Source: Prado023 sp963700395
GTDB taxonomy: Bacteria; Actinomycetota; Actinomycetes; S36-B12; CAIYMF01
Direction: 5' to 3'
NCBI GenBank assembly: GCA_963700395.1
Contig: CAVOXI010000002.1
Location: forward strand, 124,001-188,000
DNA length: 64,000 nucleotides
The notes below the pieces were generated by a model, which was not told the origin of the DNA, searched no databases, and was given only the letters and a program-made list of their open reading frames with translations. Positions 1 to 10,779 of this stretch are shown piece by piece. The translations under genes were made by a program, and so were the position numbers. Positions within the stretch are counted from its first letter, which is position 1. Every line of letters starts with the position of its first letter.

Positions 1-9
1 GAGGCGTGC

Positions 10-2172
<2,163 letters not shown>

Positions 2173-2257
2173 GCAGATCGTGGTGGTGCAGGATGAGCGC
2201 AGGCTGCTGCCCCCGGGCTCGCGCCACACGCCGCCACCACCACACGACGGAGTCCGC

Positions 2258-4469
2258 ATGGCACCCGATCAGCGCACCGACCCGCCGACCCTCGGACCCC
2301 AGGACCACGGTGCCCTGCGCGACCCGCACAGTCGCCGCGGAGTACGGCTGCGCCGCTGGGCCGTCCCCGCGCTGATCGTGCTGTTCTGGCTGTTCGTCGT
2401 CGGTCCACTGGGATCGTTCGCCGGGCAGCTCTCGGACGTGCAGGAGAACGACGCCGCGGGCTTCCTGCCGGCCAGTGCGGAGTCGACCCAGGTCCGCGAG
2501 CTCAGCCAGGAGTTCGCCACCAGCGACACCCTGCCCGCGATCATCGTGTACGAGTTCGACGCACCGATCGACGAGGCCGACCTGGCGGCGGTGTCCGCCG
2601 ACATCGAGCAGATCTCCGCGGTGCCGGGGGTGACGCAGCCCGTCGTCGGACCGGTCCCGAGCGAGGACAAGCTGTGCGGTCACGGTCATCGCGAACCTGG
2701 CGATCTCGCCCGACGTCGAGCCCGGCACCGAGGTGGTGGCGATCCGGACCATCCTCGAGGACAGCCCCGCCCGGGCGCTCGGCGCGGAGATCTTCGTCAC
2801 CGGCCCCGCGGGTGTCCTGGCCGACTTCGCGGAGGCCTTCGGGGAGATCGACGGGATCCTGCTGCTGGTCGCGCTCGGCGTGGTCCTGGTGATCCTGCTG
2901 ATCGTCTACCGCAGTCCGGTCCTGCCGTTCATCGTCCTGACGACCTCGATCCTGGCGCTGGGCGCCGCGTCCTTCGTGATCTACCAGCTCGCCGCGAACG
3001 ACGTCATCACGCTCAACGGCCAGAGCCAGGGGATCCTGTTCATCCTCGTGATCGGCGCCACGACGGACTACTCGCTGCTCCTCGTGGCGCGCTTCCGGGA
3101 GGAGCTGCGCCGCACGGAGTACCAGGTCGATGCCATGCGCGCGACCCTCAAGGGCACCCTCGAGGCGATCCTGGCCTCGGGCGGGACGGTGATCCTCGGG
3201 GTCCTGACGCTCGTGCTCTCGGAGCTGAACTCCAACCGGGGGCTCGGCCCGGTCGCCGCGGTGGGCATCGCCTTCGCCATGCTCGCCGCGCTGACGTTCC
3301 TGCCTGCGGTCCTGGTGATGCTCGGGCGCAGGGCCTTCTGGCCGGTCCGGCCCACGCTCGACCTCACGCACCCGCAGTCCCAGGTGACCGGCTTCTGGGC
3401 ACGGGTGGCCACCACCGTCGACCGCCGGCCCCGCATGGTGCTGCTCGCGTCCGGGGGGATCCTGCTGGCCCTGTGCGCCTTCGTGCCGTCGTTCAAGGCC
3501 CAGGGCGTGCCCCAGTCCGACCTCTTCCTGGTCTCCGTGGAGTCGACCGAGGGCCAGGATGCACTCGCCCGGCACTTCCCGGCCGGCTCCGGGAGCGAGA
3601 CGGCCGTCATCGGCCCGGAGGAGCTGGCCGCCGAGATGACTGCGGTCATCACCGCCGACGAGGGGGTCGCCTCGGTCGTGCCCCAGCTCGACGCCCCCGG
3701 CCCGGATGGCAAGCCGCTGGTGGTCGACGGCAACGTGCTGCTCCTGGTGACGCTGGTCGACAAGGCCGACTCGGCGGCCGCCGAGCAGACCGTGCAGCGG
3801 CTGCGCTCGGACCTCGATGCCGTGAGCACGGCGGCGCTCGTCGGCGGCACGACGGCGATCCAGCTCGACACCAAGGCAGCCGCGCAGCGTGACCTGCGTG
3901 TCATCATCCCGGCGGTCCTGCTCGTGACCCTGATCGTGCTGATCCTGCTGCTGCGGGCCATCGTGGCGCCCCTGGTCCTGATCGCCACGGTCATCGTGTC
4001 GTTCGCGGCGACCATCGGGCTGTCCGCGATCGTCTTCTACCGGATCCTCGACCTGCCGGGCGCCGATGCGTCCGTTCCGCTGTTCGCATTCGTGTTCCTG
4101 GCCGCGCTGGGCGTCGACTACAACATCTTCCTGATGACCAGGGCCCGGGAGGAGACGATCAAGCACGGCAACCGGGCCGGCATGCTGCGCGCCCTTGCCG
4201 TCACGGGCGGGGTGATCACCAGCGCCGGCATCGTCCTGGCCGCCACGTTCAGCGCACTGGCGCTGCTGCCCCTGCTGTTCCTGTTCGAGATCGCGTTCCT
4301 GGTCGCCGCGGGCGTGCTCATCGACACCCTGATCGTGCGCTCGCTGGTGGTCCCCTCAGCGGTGATCGTGATCGGCCCCCGGACGTGGTGGCCCGGCCGG
4401 CTGGCCCGCGAGAGCCACGAGCTCGACGAGGCGGCGGCCCTCGAGGTCGCCATCACGGGGGAGGAGTAG
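2258..4469 (+). pseudogene. MMPL-family (RND-type) exporter, frameshifted
   Basis: Large membrane exporter of the MMPL/YdfJ type. The N-terminal frame (from ATG 2258, with GGAG 5 nt upstream) encodes the first membrane helix and the start of the periplasmic domain, then breaks near 2675. The rest, to TAG 4469, is in the next frame and carries two membrane blocks (for example GATTDYSLLLVARFREE and ALGVDYNIFLMTRAREE). Removing one T near 2675 gives a continuous SEDKLAVTVIANL and a normal protein of about 736 residues. Substrate unknown (lipid or drug export in the family). The lesion may be a sequencing error. An earlier in-frame start at 2180 is possible but has no ribosome site. Confidence 0.85.
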
Positions 4470-4561
4470 CACCGGCTCGTCGGCGGCCGACCCGGTCCGG
4501 GGTCGGGAGCGGCGGCGTGCCAGTATTTCCCCGACCGGCAACCACATCGAAGGGAACCATC

Positions 4562-4777
4562 ATGGCGAAGTACGACCTCACCACCACCACCCTCGGGGAC
4601 ATGCTGGAGGACCCGGACGTCGTGGCGATCATGGAGAAGCACTCACCCGGGATCACGAGCAACCCGATGCTGGGGATGGCCAAGGGCATGCCCGCCGCAC
4701 AGGCCATCGGGATGGCCGGCGGCATGATCGGCCAGGATGCGGTCGAGGCGATCAAGAGCGACGTCGAGGCCCTCTAG
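4562..4777 (+). CDS. Small conserved-looking hypothetical protein (71 aa)
   Basis: Starts at ATG 4562 behind AAGGGA about 8 nt upstream; this is a better start than codons further upstream in the same frame, which lie in the exporter's 3' end. The sequence (MAKYDLTTTTLGDMLEDPDV...) looks helical, rich in Met, Gly and Ala, with no membrane segment and no cysteine. The pattern 'LEDP..VAIMEKHSPGI...PM' recalls short helical tails of some hydrolases, but I cannot name a function. It follows the MMPL gene by 92 bp and could share its transcript. Confidence 0.6.
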   Translation: MAKYDLTTTTLGDMLEDPDVVAIMEKHSPGITSNPMLGMAKGMPAAQAIGMAGGMIGQDAVEAIKSDVEAL

Positions 4778-4856
4778 GCCCTCTGGGCCCGCTGCGGGCG
4801 TGGTCCCCGGTGCTCCGGCACACGGTGGCCACGCCCGCAGCCATTCGTGGGCCCGC

Positions 4857-5495
4857 TCACAGCGGCCAGGGGCCGACGGAGATGCCAGCCTCCCGTGCCA
4901 GGGCCGGGGCCAGGCCGAGCAGCTGCTCGGCGGAGATGGTCGCCCCGCCCAGGGACTGGACACCGTCGATGCGGGCGAGGTCGGCGCCCCGCAGGTCGAC
5001 CCCGATCAGCTCCGCCCGGTTCACCACCAGCTCGCCGATCACGCAGCCGTGCAGGCTCATGCGGCGCACCGTGGCCCCCGCGAGGTCGAGGGTCTCGATC
5101 CGGCAGTCGTGCAGGTGCACGTCGGTCAGGGTCGCATCGCGCATGTTGGCGTAGCCGATCCGGGCGCCGACCACGCTCACGGAGTCCCAGAAGCCGCCGG
5201 CCATGTCCCATGCGCCGAGACGGCCGCGGGTCACCTCCACCGAGCGCCACATCGAGTCCGTGGCGTCCAGGTGCACGACGTCGGGCTCAGCCAGGCGTGA
5301 GTCGACCAGCCGTGCCCGGCCAAGCTCGAGGTCGGTCACGTCCACCAGGCGTACGAGGCATCCGCGCAGGGTCACGCGCGTCCAGTCGAGCCGGGTGAGG
5401 CCGCCACCGACGATCTCCTCGCCCTCGCGGGTGTCCTCGCGCTCGACGTCGCCGGCGGCGACGGTGTCGAGGTGGCGCGCCTCGGGGCCGATCAT
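4857..5495 (-). CDS. Pentapeptide-repeat protein
   Basis: A 212-residue cytoplasmic protein. From about residue 40 to 180 it shows the five-residue periodicity A(D/N)LxX of pentapeptide repeats, for example ARIGYANMRDATLTDVHLHD and AELIGVDLRGADLARIDGV, expected to form a right-handed quadrilateral beta-helix. Some family members protect gyrase from quinolones, but many have no known role, and nothing here points to gyrase. Its start overlaps the stop of the upstream MmcQ-like gene by 4 bp, so the two are one transcript. Confidence 0.85.
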   Translation of the reverse strand: MIGPEARHLDTVAAGDVEREDTREGEEIVGGGLTRLDWTRVTLRGCLVRLVDVTDLELGRARLVDSRLAEPDVVHLDATDSMWRSVEVTRGRLGAWDMAGGFWDSVSVVGARIGYANMRDATLTDVHLHDCRIETLDLAGATVRRMSLHGCVIGELVVNRAELIGVDLRGADLARIDGVQSLGGATISAEQLLGLAPALAREAGISVGPWPL

Positions 5496-5887
5496 TCAGG
5501 GGGCCCCGACAGGAATGCCGTCACCAGGGTCCTGGGAGCCTGCCGGAGCCACGAGTCGGTGATCAGCTCCCGGAGGTCCTCCAGGTCGATGCGATCCACG
5601 TCGACCAGCAGCGCTGAGTACCCGTCGAAGTGGCTGGTCACGAAGACGTGTGGGGCCATCTCGGCGAGCCGCTGCTCCCGGACGTCCAGGTCGGGGGTGC
5701 GCACCCCCGCGATCTGGCCGTCCGGTGCGTCATCACCGAGCTCCTCGAGGTCCTTGCGCCGCAGCGGTCGTTGCCACACCACGAGCTTGCCCCGCACCTT
5801 CCACGACCGGTTGCCCTCGTAGGTCGGTGCCTCCTCGACCTCCGGGAGCCCGCATGCGATCCGCTCGACGTCGTCCCAGGTGGCCAC
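5492..5887 (-). CDS. MmcQ/YjbR family DNA-binding-like protein
   Basis: A 131-residue protein matching the MmcQ/YjbR fold (CyaY-like, double-wing). It starts MATWDDVERIACGLPEVEEAP and has the typical run 'SWKVRGKLVVWQRPLRRKD' followed by 'PHVFVTSHFDGYSALLVDVDRIDLEDLRELITDSW'. Function in the family is unproven; DNA binding is inferred from the fold. GTG start at 5887 has no Shine-Dalgarno but a TAGCGT box exactly 6 nt upstream, suggesting a leaderless transcript. First gene of a two-gene operon with the pentapeptide protein. Confidence 0.85.
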   Translation of the reverse strand: MATWDDVERIACGLPEVEEAPTYEGNRSWKVRGKLVVWQRPLRRKDLEELGDDAPDGQIAGVRTPDLDVREQRLAEMAPHVFVTSHFDGYSALLVDVDRIDLEDLRELITDSWLRQAPRTLVTAFLSGPPE

Positions 5888-5893
5888 CGGGTC

Positions 5894-5899
5894 ACGCTA
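5894..5899 (-). promoter_or_regulatory. Candidate -10 box of a leaderless promoter (MmcQ-like gene)
   Basis: TAGCGT on the minus strand, separated by 6 nt from the GTG start at 5887. This is the spacing expected if transcription begins at the start codon. The same arrangement recurs at six other starts in the window. Confidence 0.5.
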
Positions 5900-6016
5900 C
5901 TGCGATCCGACGCGGCGGCACCATGAGGCACGCGGTGCCCTCCCGGGCACTCCCGCGTCGGGCAGGGCGCGTACTGTCGACATGGATGTCGGTCGGCAGT
6001 TCATCGGAGGTGCGTG

Positions 6017-6916
6017 ATGGCGTATCGGTTCAATCCCCCGCCCGGATGGCAGGTCGAGGACGGATTCACCCCCGGCAACGAGTGGCGGCCGGACCCCACG
6101 TGGCCGGCCGCGCCGGACGGGTGGGAGTTCTGGCTCGCCGTCCCGGACGCGCCACCGCCGCCCCCGCCGGGCGCCGCGTCGTCGCCACCACCCCCGCCGT
6201 CGGCTGATGCCGCCCCCGGTGCCGGAGCGTCGGGCGCCGGCGGTTCGGCGGCCGGAGCCGCGCCCACGGCCAGCGCGAAGGTCAGCGGCATGTTCAAGTC
6301 CCTGAAGTCCAAGGCCCAGGACGAGGACTGGATGGGCAGGGCCAAGTCGGCCGCGACCCAGGCGACGACCACCGCCCAGCAGGCAGCGGGGCAGGCCACC
6401 GCCCAGGCCAAGCAGCGCGACGAGGCAGCGCTCGCGAGCGCCGGGCCGATGCCCGAGGGAGCCGTGTGGCGCGGGATCAGCCACGACTCCGGGCGGAACT
6501 CGACGGTGACCCTGTACAAGGACCGCATCGAGCGGACCAAGCCGACCAGCCGGATGTCCCTCACGGGGATGCTCGCCGGTGGCCCCGAGGACGTCGAGGT
6601 CATCCCGATGAAGTCCATCTCGTCGGTGCAGGCGCGCCGGGGTGCCTGGTACCACGACGTCACCATCTTCGCGTCGGGGAACACCATCGTGTTCTCGGTG
6701 GACGCCGCCGCCGCCGAGACCCTGCGCAACCTGATCATGGAGCAGATGCTCGGCGGCTCCTCACCCGCTGCGCCTGCCGCGCCGGCAGCCCCCGCGGCAC
6801 CCTCCGGCGACGCCCTCATCGACCAGATCCGCAAGCTCGGCGAGCTGCGCGACGCCGGGATCCTCACCCCCGAGGAGTTCGAGTCGAAGAAGGCGGACCT
6901 CCTCGGCCGCATCTGA
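6017..6916 (+). CDS. Hypothetical protein with proline-rich linker, PH-like (DUF4429-type) region and SHOCT motif
   Basis: A 299-residue soluble protein. An N-terminal part resembles the 'PPGWQ/EWRPDPTWPAAPDGWEFW' module of actinomycete DUF2510-like proteins. Then come a Pro/Ala/Gly-rich linker, a helical segment, and a beta-rich region (about residues 150-240, WRGISHDSGRNSTVTLYKDRIERT) like bacterial PH/DUF4429 domains. The end, DQIRKLGELRDAGILTPEEFESKKADLL, is a classic SHOCT motif. Start: ATG 6017, 6 nt after CGGAGG; the adjacent GTG 6014 sits too close. Function unknown. Confidence 0.75.
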   Translation: MAYRFNPPPGWQVEDGFTPGNEWRPDPTWPAAPDGWEFWLAVPDAPPPPPPGAASSPPPPPSADAAPGAGASGAGGSAAGAAPTASAKVSGMFKSLKSKAQDEDWMGRAKSAATQATTTAQQAAGQATAQAKQRDEAALASAGPMPEGAVWRGISHDSGRNSTVTLYKDRIERTKPTSRMSLTGMLAGGPEDVEVIPMKSISSVQARRGAWYHDVTIFASGNTIVFSVDAAAAETLRNLIMEQMLGGSSPAAPAAPAAPAAPSGDALIDQIRKLGELRDAGILTPEEFESKKADLLGRI

Positions 6917-6928
6917 GCCGCTCGGCCG

Positions 6929-6968
6929 CTTCGCGGGGTGGCCCTCCCCTTCGCGGGGTGCCCCTCCA
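6929..6968. repeat. Short tandem repeat, two 20-bp copies
   Basis: Two copies of a unit built on CTTCGCGGGGTG (6929-6948 and 6949-6968) with two mismatches, just downstream of the SHOCT-protein stop. Part of a 266-bp intergenic stretch (6917-7182) that has no convincing gene. Confidence 0.6.
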
Positions 6969-7012
6969 CGCGGCCGCTGAGCGCGCGTTGTCGGCCACCC
7001 CGGGACGAGCGC

Positions 7013-7046
7013 GGGCGTTGCGCGCCGCGGGTGGCGCGCAACGCCC
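7013..7046 (+). terminator. Strong hairpin, probable terminator
   Basis: Perfect 14-bp inverted repeat (7013-7026 and 7033-7046) with a 6-nt loop, GGGCGTTGCGCGCC on the left arm. It lies about 100 bp after the SHOCT-protein stop and before the next gene on the same strand. There is no T-tract, as is common for actinomycete terminators. Confidence 0.5.
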
Positions 7047-7051
7047 CTCGG

Positions 7052-7146
7052 GTCGGCCGACTGGCGGGGAACGCCCGATCTGCGTCGGGCGCCCGGTGGT
7101 ACGCCCCGGCGCCTGACCTGGGTCGGGCGTTCGGCGGTACGCCCCG
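7052..7146. repeat. Degenerate GC-rich repeats (three copies)
   Basis: A unit beginning GTCGGGCG and ending TACGCCCCG occurs at 7084-7108 and 7122-7146 (about 22 of 25 bases equal), with a weaker copy from 7052. Non-coding; function unknown. Confidence 0.5.
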
Positions 7147-7182
7147 TCGACAGCCTCTGCCTGCTGATGGTTGGCTCCTGGC

Positions 7183-7770
7183 ATGACGACTGTCGCGCTC
7201 TTCCCCTCCGTGCTCGGCTTGCGCGCAGGCGTCCTCGACGCCGTGGAGCGGCTGCGCGGGGACGGCCACGAGGTCCACGTGGTGGACCTCTACCCGGGGC
7301 GCACCTTCGATGACTACGAGCCTGCGATGGCCTACGCGGAGGAGGAGCTGGGGCACGCCGAGCTCATGCGACGCGCGCGGGAGGGTGTTGCCGACCTGCC
7401 GGACGGGTTCGTCTCCGCCGGCTTCTCCCTGGGATGCGTGATGGCGGTCCACATCGCGACGCAGCGCGCGGTGTCCGGGGTGCTCATGCTCGCCGGCGCC
7501 CTCCCGGCCTCGGCCCTGGGACCCGACGCGCGGTGGCCCGAGGGCGTCCCGGCCCAGACGCACTCCACGCTCGGTGACCCCTGGCGCGAGCAGGACATGA
7601 TCGACCAGGCCGTCCTCGAGGTGCAGGCGGCCGGCGGCACGCTCGAGGTCTTCGACTACCCCGGCACGGGGCACCTGTTCACCGACCCGTCACTGCCCGC
7701 GGAGTACGACCCCGTCGCCACCGAGCTGCTCTGGGCCCGCGTGCTGCCGTTCGTGCGCAGCTGCGGCTGA
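7183..7770 (+). CDS. Dienelactone hydrolase family alpha/beta hydrolase
   Basis: A 195-residue cytosolic alpha/beta hydrolase. The nucleophile elbow is SAGFSLGC, so the nucleophile is Ser rather than the Cys of true dienelactone hydrolases. The acid is probably the Asp in GDPWREQDM and the base the His in YPGTGHLFTD. The family cleaves esters or lactones; the substrate is unknown. ATG 7183 is preferred over an in-frame TTG at 7171; neither has a good ribosome site. It is convergent with the metal ABC operon, separated by 40 bp. Confidence 0.85.
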   Translation: MTTVALFPSVLGLRAGVLDAVERLRGDGHEVHVVDLYPGRTFDDYEPAMAYAEEELGHAELMRRAREGVADLPDGFVSAGFSLGCVMAVHIATQRAVSGVLMLAGALPASALGPDARWPEGVPAQTHSTLGDPWREQDMIDQAVLEVQAAGGTLEVFDYPGTGHLFTDPSLPAEYDPVATELLWARVLPFVRSCG

Positions 7771-7810
7771 GCGGGCCGGACCGACGGAGGGCCGGACCGC
7801 GTCCCTGCGG

Positions 7811-8695
7811 TCAGACGGTCTGCGGGGCCAGCGCGGGCAGCGCCGGCAGGTCGCGGCGCGACTCCCGGCGGCGCAGTGCCGGGCCGAGTCCCAGCGCGAT
7901 CACGAACCCTGTGGCGGCGATCAGCACGATCATGGTGCCGCTGGGCACGTTGGCGAAGTACGAGGCGTACATCCCCAGCGCCCCGCACACCGATCCGATC
8001 ACCGTCGACAGCACGAGCATCCGCCCGAAGGACTGCGTGAGCAGTCGTGCAGTCACGGCCGGGATCACCAGCATCGCGGCCACGAGCGTCACGCCGATCA
8101 CGGTGAGGGTGGCGAGGATCGCCAGGCTGAGGACGCTCACGAGGATCGCGTCCGTGCGTGCGACGTTCACCCCGGAGGCCTGCGCCACGTCAGGGTCGAA
8201 GGTGGCGAACAGCAGGGCCCGGTATCCCAGGACGACCAGGACGACGGTCACGACGCTGATCCCGGCCAACGCCCAGACCTGGCCCTGGGAGATCCCCAGG
8301 ATCGAGCCGAACAGGGCCGCGTCGAAGCTCGGGCCACGGTTGCCGAAGCGGGCCAGGAGCGCGACGCCCAGGGCGAAGGAGGCAGTCGTGACCACCCCGA
8401 TGGCGGCGTCGGAGCCGATCCGGTGCTTGCGCGCCACGCTGTTGATGGCCAGGGCGGAGCCGACGCCCCAGACCCCGGCGCCCAGCATGTACCAGCTCGA
8501 GGCGATCAACTGGCTGGCCGCGAACCCCCCGAAGATCGCGTGCGAGAGCCCGTGGCCGATGTAGCTCATGCCACGCAGCACGATGTAGACCCCGATCAGC
8601 CCCAGCAGCGCCCCCGACATCGTGGCCACCACGATCCCCTTGACGAAGAAGGTGTAGCTGAACGGGTCGAGCAGCGAGGTGAACAGGTCGGTCAT
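7811..8695 (-). CDS. Metal (Zn/Mn) ABC transporter permease
   Basis: A 294-residue integral membrane protein of the ABC-3 family (ZnuB/TroC/SitC type). It starts MTDLFTSLLDPFSYTFFVKG and has about eight hydrophobic helices, including the conserved G(M)SYIGHGLSHAIFGG loop and GVNVARTDAILV that pair with the ATPase. ATG 8695 overlaps the stop of the ATPase gene by 4 bp. With the ATPase and the binding lipoprotein it forms a complete importer for a divalent metal, zinc or manganese; sequence alone does not decide which. Confidence 0.93.
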   Translation of the reverse strand: MTDLFTSLLDPFSYTFFVKGIVVATMSGALLGLIGVYIVLRGMSYIGHGLSHAIFGGFAASQLIASSWYMLGAGVWGVGSALAINSVARKHRIGSDAAIGVVTTASFALGVALLARFGNRGPSFDAALFGSILGISQGQVWALAGISVVTVVLVVLGYRALLFATFDPDVAQASGVNVARTDAILVSVLSLAILATLTVIGVTLVAAMLVIPAVTARLLTQSFGRMLVLSTVIGSVCGALGMYASYFANVPSGTMIVLIAATGFVIALGLGPALRRRESRRDLPALPALAPQTV

Positions 8696-9582
8696 CGGAG
8701 GTCGCTCCCGGTCGGGGAATCGTCGTGCGCGGGGTGGGCGGGGTGGGTGCCCGCGTGGGAACCCGCGTGGGCACCTGCGGGGATCGATGCCCGCTCGCCG
8801 GAGGGATCGCGGCCGGAGTCGACCACGACGGGCATCCCCAGGTGGGTCAGCACGTCCAGGCCTGCGCCGAACGTCGCCTCCAGGACCGGGGCGGTGAGCA
8901 CCTCGGCGGGGGTTCCCGATGCGATCACCCGGCGGTTGAGGCAGACCAGGTACGGCAGGTGCGCGGCCATGCCGTTGAGGTCGTGCGTGGTCAGGACGAT
9001 CGCGATGCCGGACTCGTTGAGGTCCGCCAGCAGGTGCAGCACCGCGTGCCTGGTCGTGATGTCCACCCCGGACGTCGGCTCGTCGAGCAGCAGGAGCTCG
9101 GGTTGGCCGGTCAGCGCGCGGGCCAGGAACATCCGCTGCTGCTGGCCGCCGGAGAGCTCCCGGATGTGCCGGCCTGCGAGCCCCGCAATGCCCAGCCGGT
9201 CGAGGGAGGTCATGACCTCGTCGCGTTCGGCGGCTGTCGCGCGGAACCGCGCCCCGTGCTGCGGGCGACCCATCAGCACGCATTCGAAGACCGTGACGGG
9301 GAAGTCCCAGTTGATGGTCTCCAGCTGGGGCACGTAGGCCACGCGCAGGCCGGGGCGGCGCTCGAGGGTGCCCTGCCACAGGTCCTGCCCGCGCCCCGGG
9401 CGCCTCGGGGGCCCGATCGCGCCCATGAGCACCCGCAGCAGGGTCGTCTTGCCGGAGCCGGAGGGCCCGACGATCCCGGTGAACTGCCCCGGCTCGATCG
9501 CCAGGTCGATGTCGGACAGCACCGCGCGACCCTGCTGGTATGCGATGCCCAGGCGGGAGGTCCGCAGCAGGGAGTTGCTCAC
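8692..9582 (-). CDS. Metal (Zn/Mn) ABC transporter ATP-binding protein with His-rich tail
   Basis: ATPase of the metal importer. Visible motifs: Walker A GPSGSGKTTLL, Q-loop VAYVPQLETINWDFPVTV, signature LSGGQQQRMFLARAL, Walker B LLLLDEPTSGVD and switch His in LTTHDL. GTG start 9582 overlaps the stop of the binding-protein gene. The last about 30 residues are unusual for the family, rich in His, Ala and Gly (AHAGSHAGTHPAHPAHDD), and may bind metal. About 296 residues in all. Confidence 0.93.
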   Translation of the reverse strand: MSNSLLRTSRLGIAYQQGRAVLSDIDLAIEPGQFTGIVGPSGSGKTTLLRVLMGAIGPPRRPGRGQDLWQGTLERRPGLRVAYVPQLETINWDFPVTVFECVLMGRPQHGARFRATAAERDEVMTSLDRLGIAGLAGRHIRELSGGQQQRMFLARALTGQPELLLLDEPTSGVDITTRHAVLHLLADLNESGIAIVLTTHDLNGMAAHLPYLVCLNRRVIASGTPAEVLTAPVLEATFGAGLDVLTHLGMPVVVDSGRDPSGERASIPAGAHAGSHAGTHPAHPAHDDSPTGSDLR

Positions 9583-10574
9583 TGCGGGTACTTCGCGTTG
9601 TCGGGCGCGACGTCGGACACGTCCAGGGCCTGCAGGGCCGGGGCCCGCCCGCCGAGGCCCTCGATGATGGTCTGGTAGTCGAAGCGCATCAGGCTCAGGT
9701 AGGAGTGCTCCGGGTCGCCGGGCTCCCCGGGCAGGTCGTCGTCGCGCAGGTCGTCGATGTACTGGGCGCCGGCCTCGTTGGCGATCTCCTCGAGGACGGG
9801 CGAGGGGAACACCTCCGACCCGAAGACGGCCGACACCTCCTCGGACCGGATCTGGTCGATCAGCGCGGCGACCTCGGACGGGGTCGGCTCGGCGAAGTTG
9901 CTGGGCTGGATCGCCCCGACGACGTCCCAGCCGTACCGCTGCCCCACGTAGGCGTAGGCATCGTGGTAGGTGACCAGCTTGATCCCACCGGGGACGCTGG
10001 CCTGGTCGGCCTTGAGGGCATCGGCCAGAGCATTCGTCCTGGCCACGAAGGCCTTGAGGTTCGCCTGGTAGGTGGCCGCGTTCGTCGGGTCGAGCTGGGA
10101 GAACTTGTCCGCCATGACTGTGGCGTACTCCCCCGCCAGGACCGGGTCGGTCCACAGGTGCGGGTTGGGCTTGCCCTCCTCCTTGGGGAACGAGAAGTCG
10201 TAGATGTACTCCGACTCCGGCAGGACGGTGGTGCCGACCTCCACGATCTCGGTCTCGGGGCGCTTGTTGGCCTCCGCGAGCTCCAGCGTGGGGTCCTCGA
10301 GCTTGAGGCCGTTGACCAGGATCAGGTCCGCGTCGCTGAGCAGGCCGGCGACGCTGGGGTCAGGCTCGAACGTGTGGCTGTTCGTCCCCTCCGGGACGAT
10401 GCCCTGGACGTCGACGAGGTCGCCACCGATGTTGGCCGCGATCGAGGTCATGGGCGAGACCGTCGTGGCCACGAGCAGCTTCCCGCCCTCACCGTCACCC
10501 TGGGTCGCGCCGTCCGACTGGCCGCACCCGGCCAGCACCAGGCCGGCCGCCAGGCCGATCGCCACCATCCGCAT
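9579..10574 (-). CDS. Metal ABC transporter substrate-binding lipoprotein (ZnuA/TroA family)
   Basis: A 331-residue lipoprotein: signal MRMVAIGLAAGLVLAGC with lipobox LAGC, anchored outside the membrane. Cluster A-I metal ligands are visible: His in TNSHTFEP, His in GKPNPHLWTDP, His in VTYHDAYAY, and an acidic residue near the C-terminus (probably in FGSEVFPSP or the DDDLPGEPGD stretch). No long His-rich loop, so manganese remains as possible as zinc. ATG 10574 sits 3 nt after GGGAGGA. First gene of the importer operon, divergent from pfkA. Confidence 0.93.
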   Translation of the reverse strand: MRMVAIGLAAGLVLAGCGQSDGATQGDGEGGKLLVATTVSPMTSIAANIGGDLVDVQGIVPEGTNSHTFEPDPSVAGLLSDADLILVNGLKLEDPTLELAEANKRPETEIVEVGTTVLPESEYIYDFSFPKEEGKPNPHLWTDPVLAGEYATVMADKFSQLDPTNAATYQANLKAFVARTNALADALKADQASVPGGIKLVTYHDAYAYVGQRYGWDVVGAIQPSNFAEPTPSEVAALIDQIRSEEVSAVFGSEVFPSPVLEEIANEAGAQYIDDLRDDDLPGEPGDPEHSYLSLMRFDYQTIIEGLGGRAPALQALDVSDVAPDNAKYPQ

Positions 10575-10636
10575 GAGTCCTCCCTCAGGCCGACCGCGGT
10601 GGATCAGCCACCGGCAAGCCTAGGGTCGGTCCCGCC

Positions 10637-10659
10637 TTCCTGCAAAAGAGTCGCAAGAA
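10637..10659. promoter_or_regulatory. Imperfect inverted repeat, candidate metal-regulator operator
   Basis: A 23-bp element with arms TTCCTGC and GCAAGAA around an AT-richer centre, 63 bp upstream of the metal-binding lipoprotein and within the 205-bp divergent region to pfkA. Position suits a Zur- or MntR-type operator, but the sequence does not match a consensus I can recall with certainty. Confidence 0.3.
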
Positions 10660-10779
10660 CGTCGACCCGCTGCGCCGGCCCGATGCGCCCGGAGCTCGCC
10701 GCCACCTCGGATCTGACTTGTCCACCCGTCTGTGTCCGGACAGAATTGCGCAGGCCGTCCCCGACCGAGATGAGGCACC

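Noticed and set aside
2541..4166. 541-residue open frame opposite the MMPL exporter
   Set aside because: Arg/Gln/His/Gly-rich composition without domains; typical antisense shadow in high-GC DNA over a recognisable exporter.
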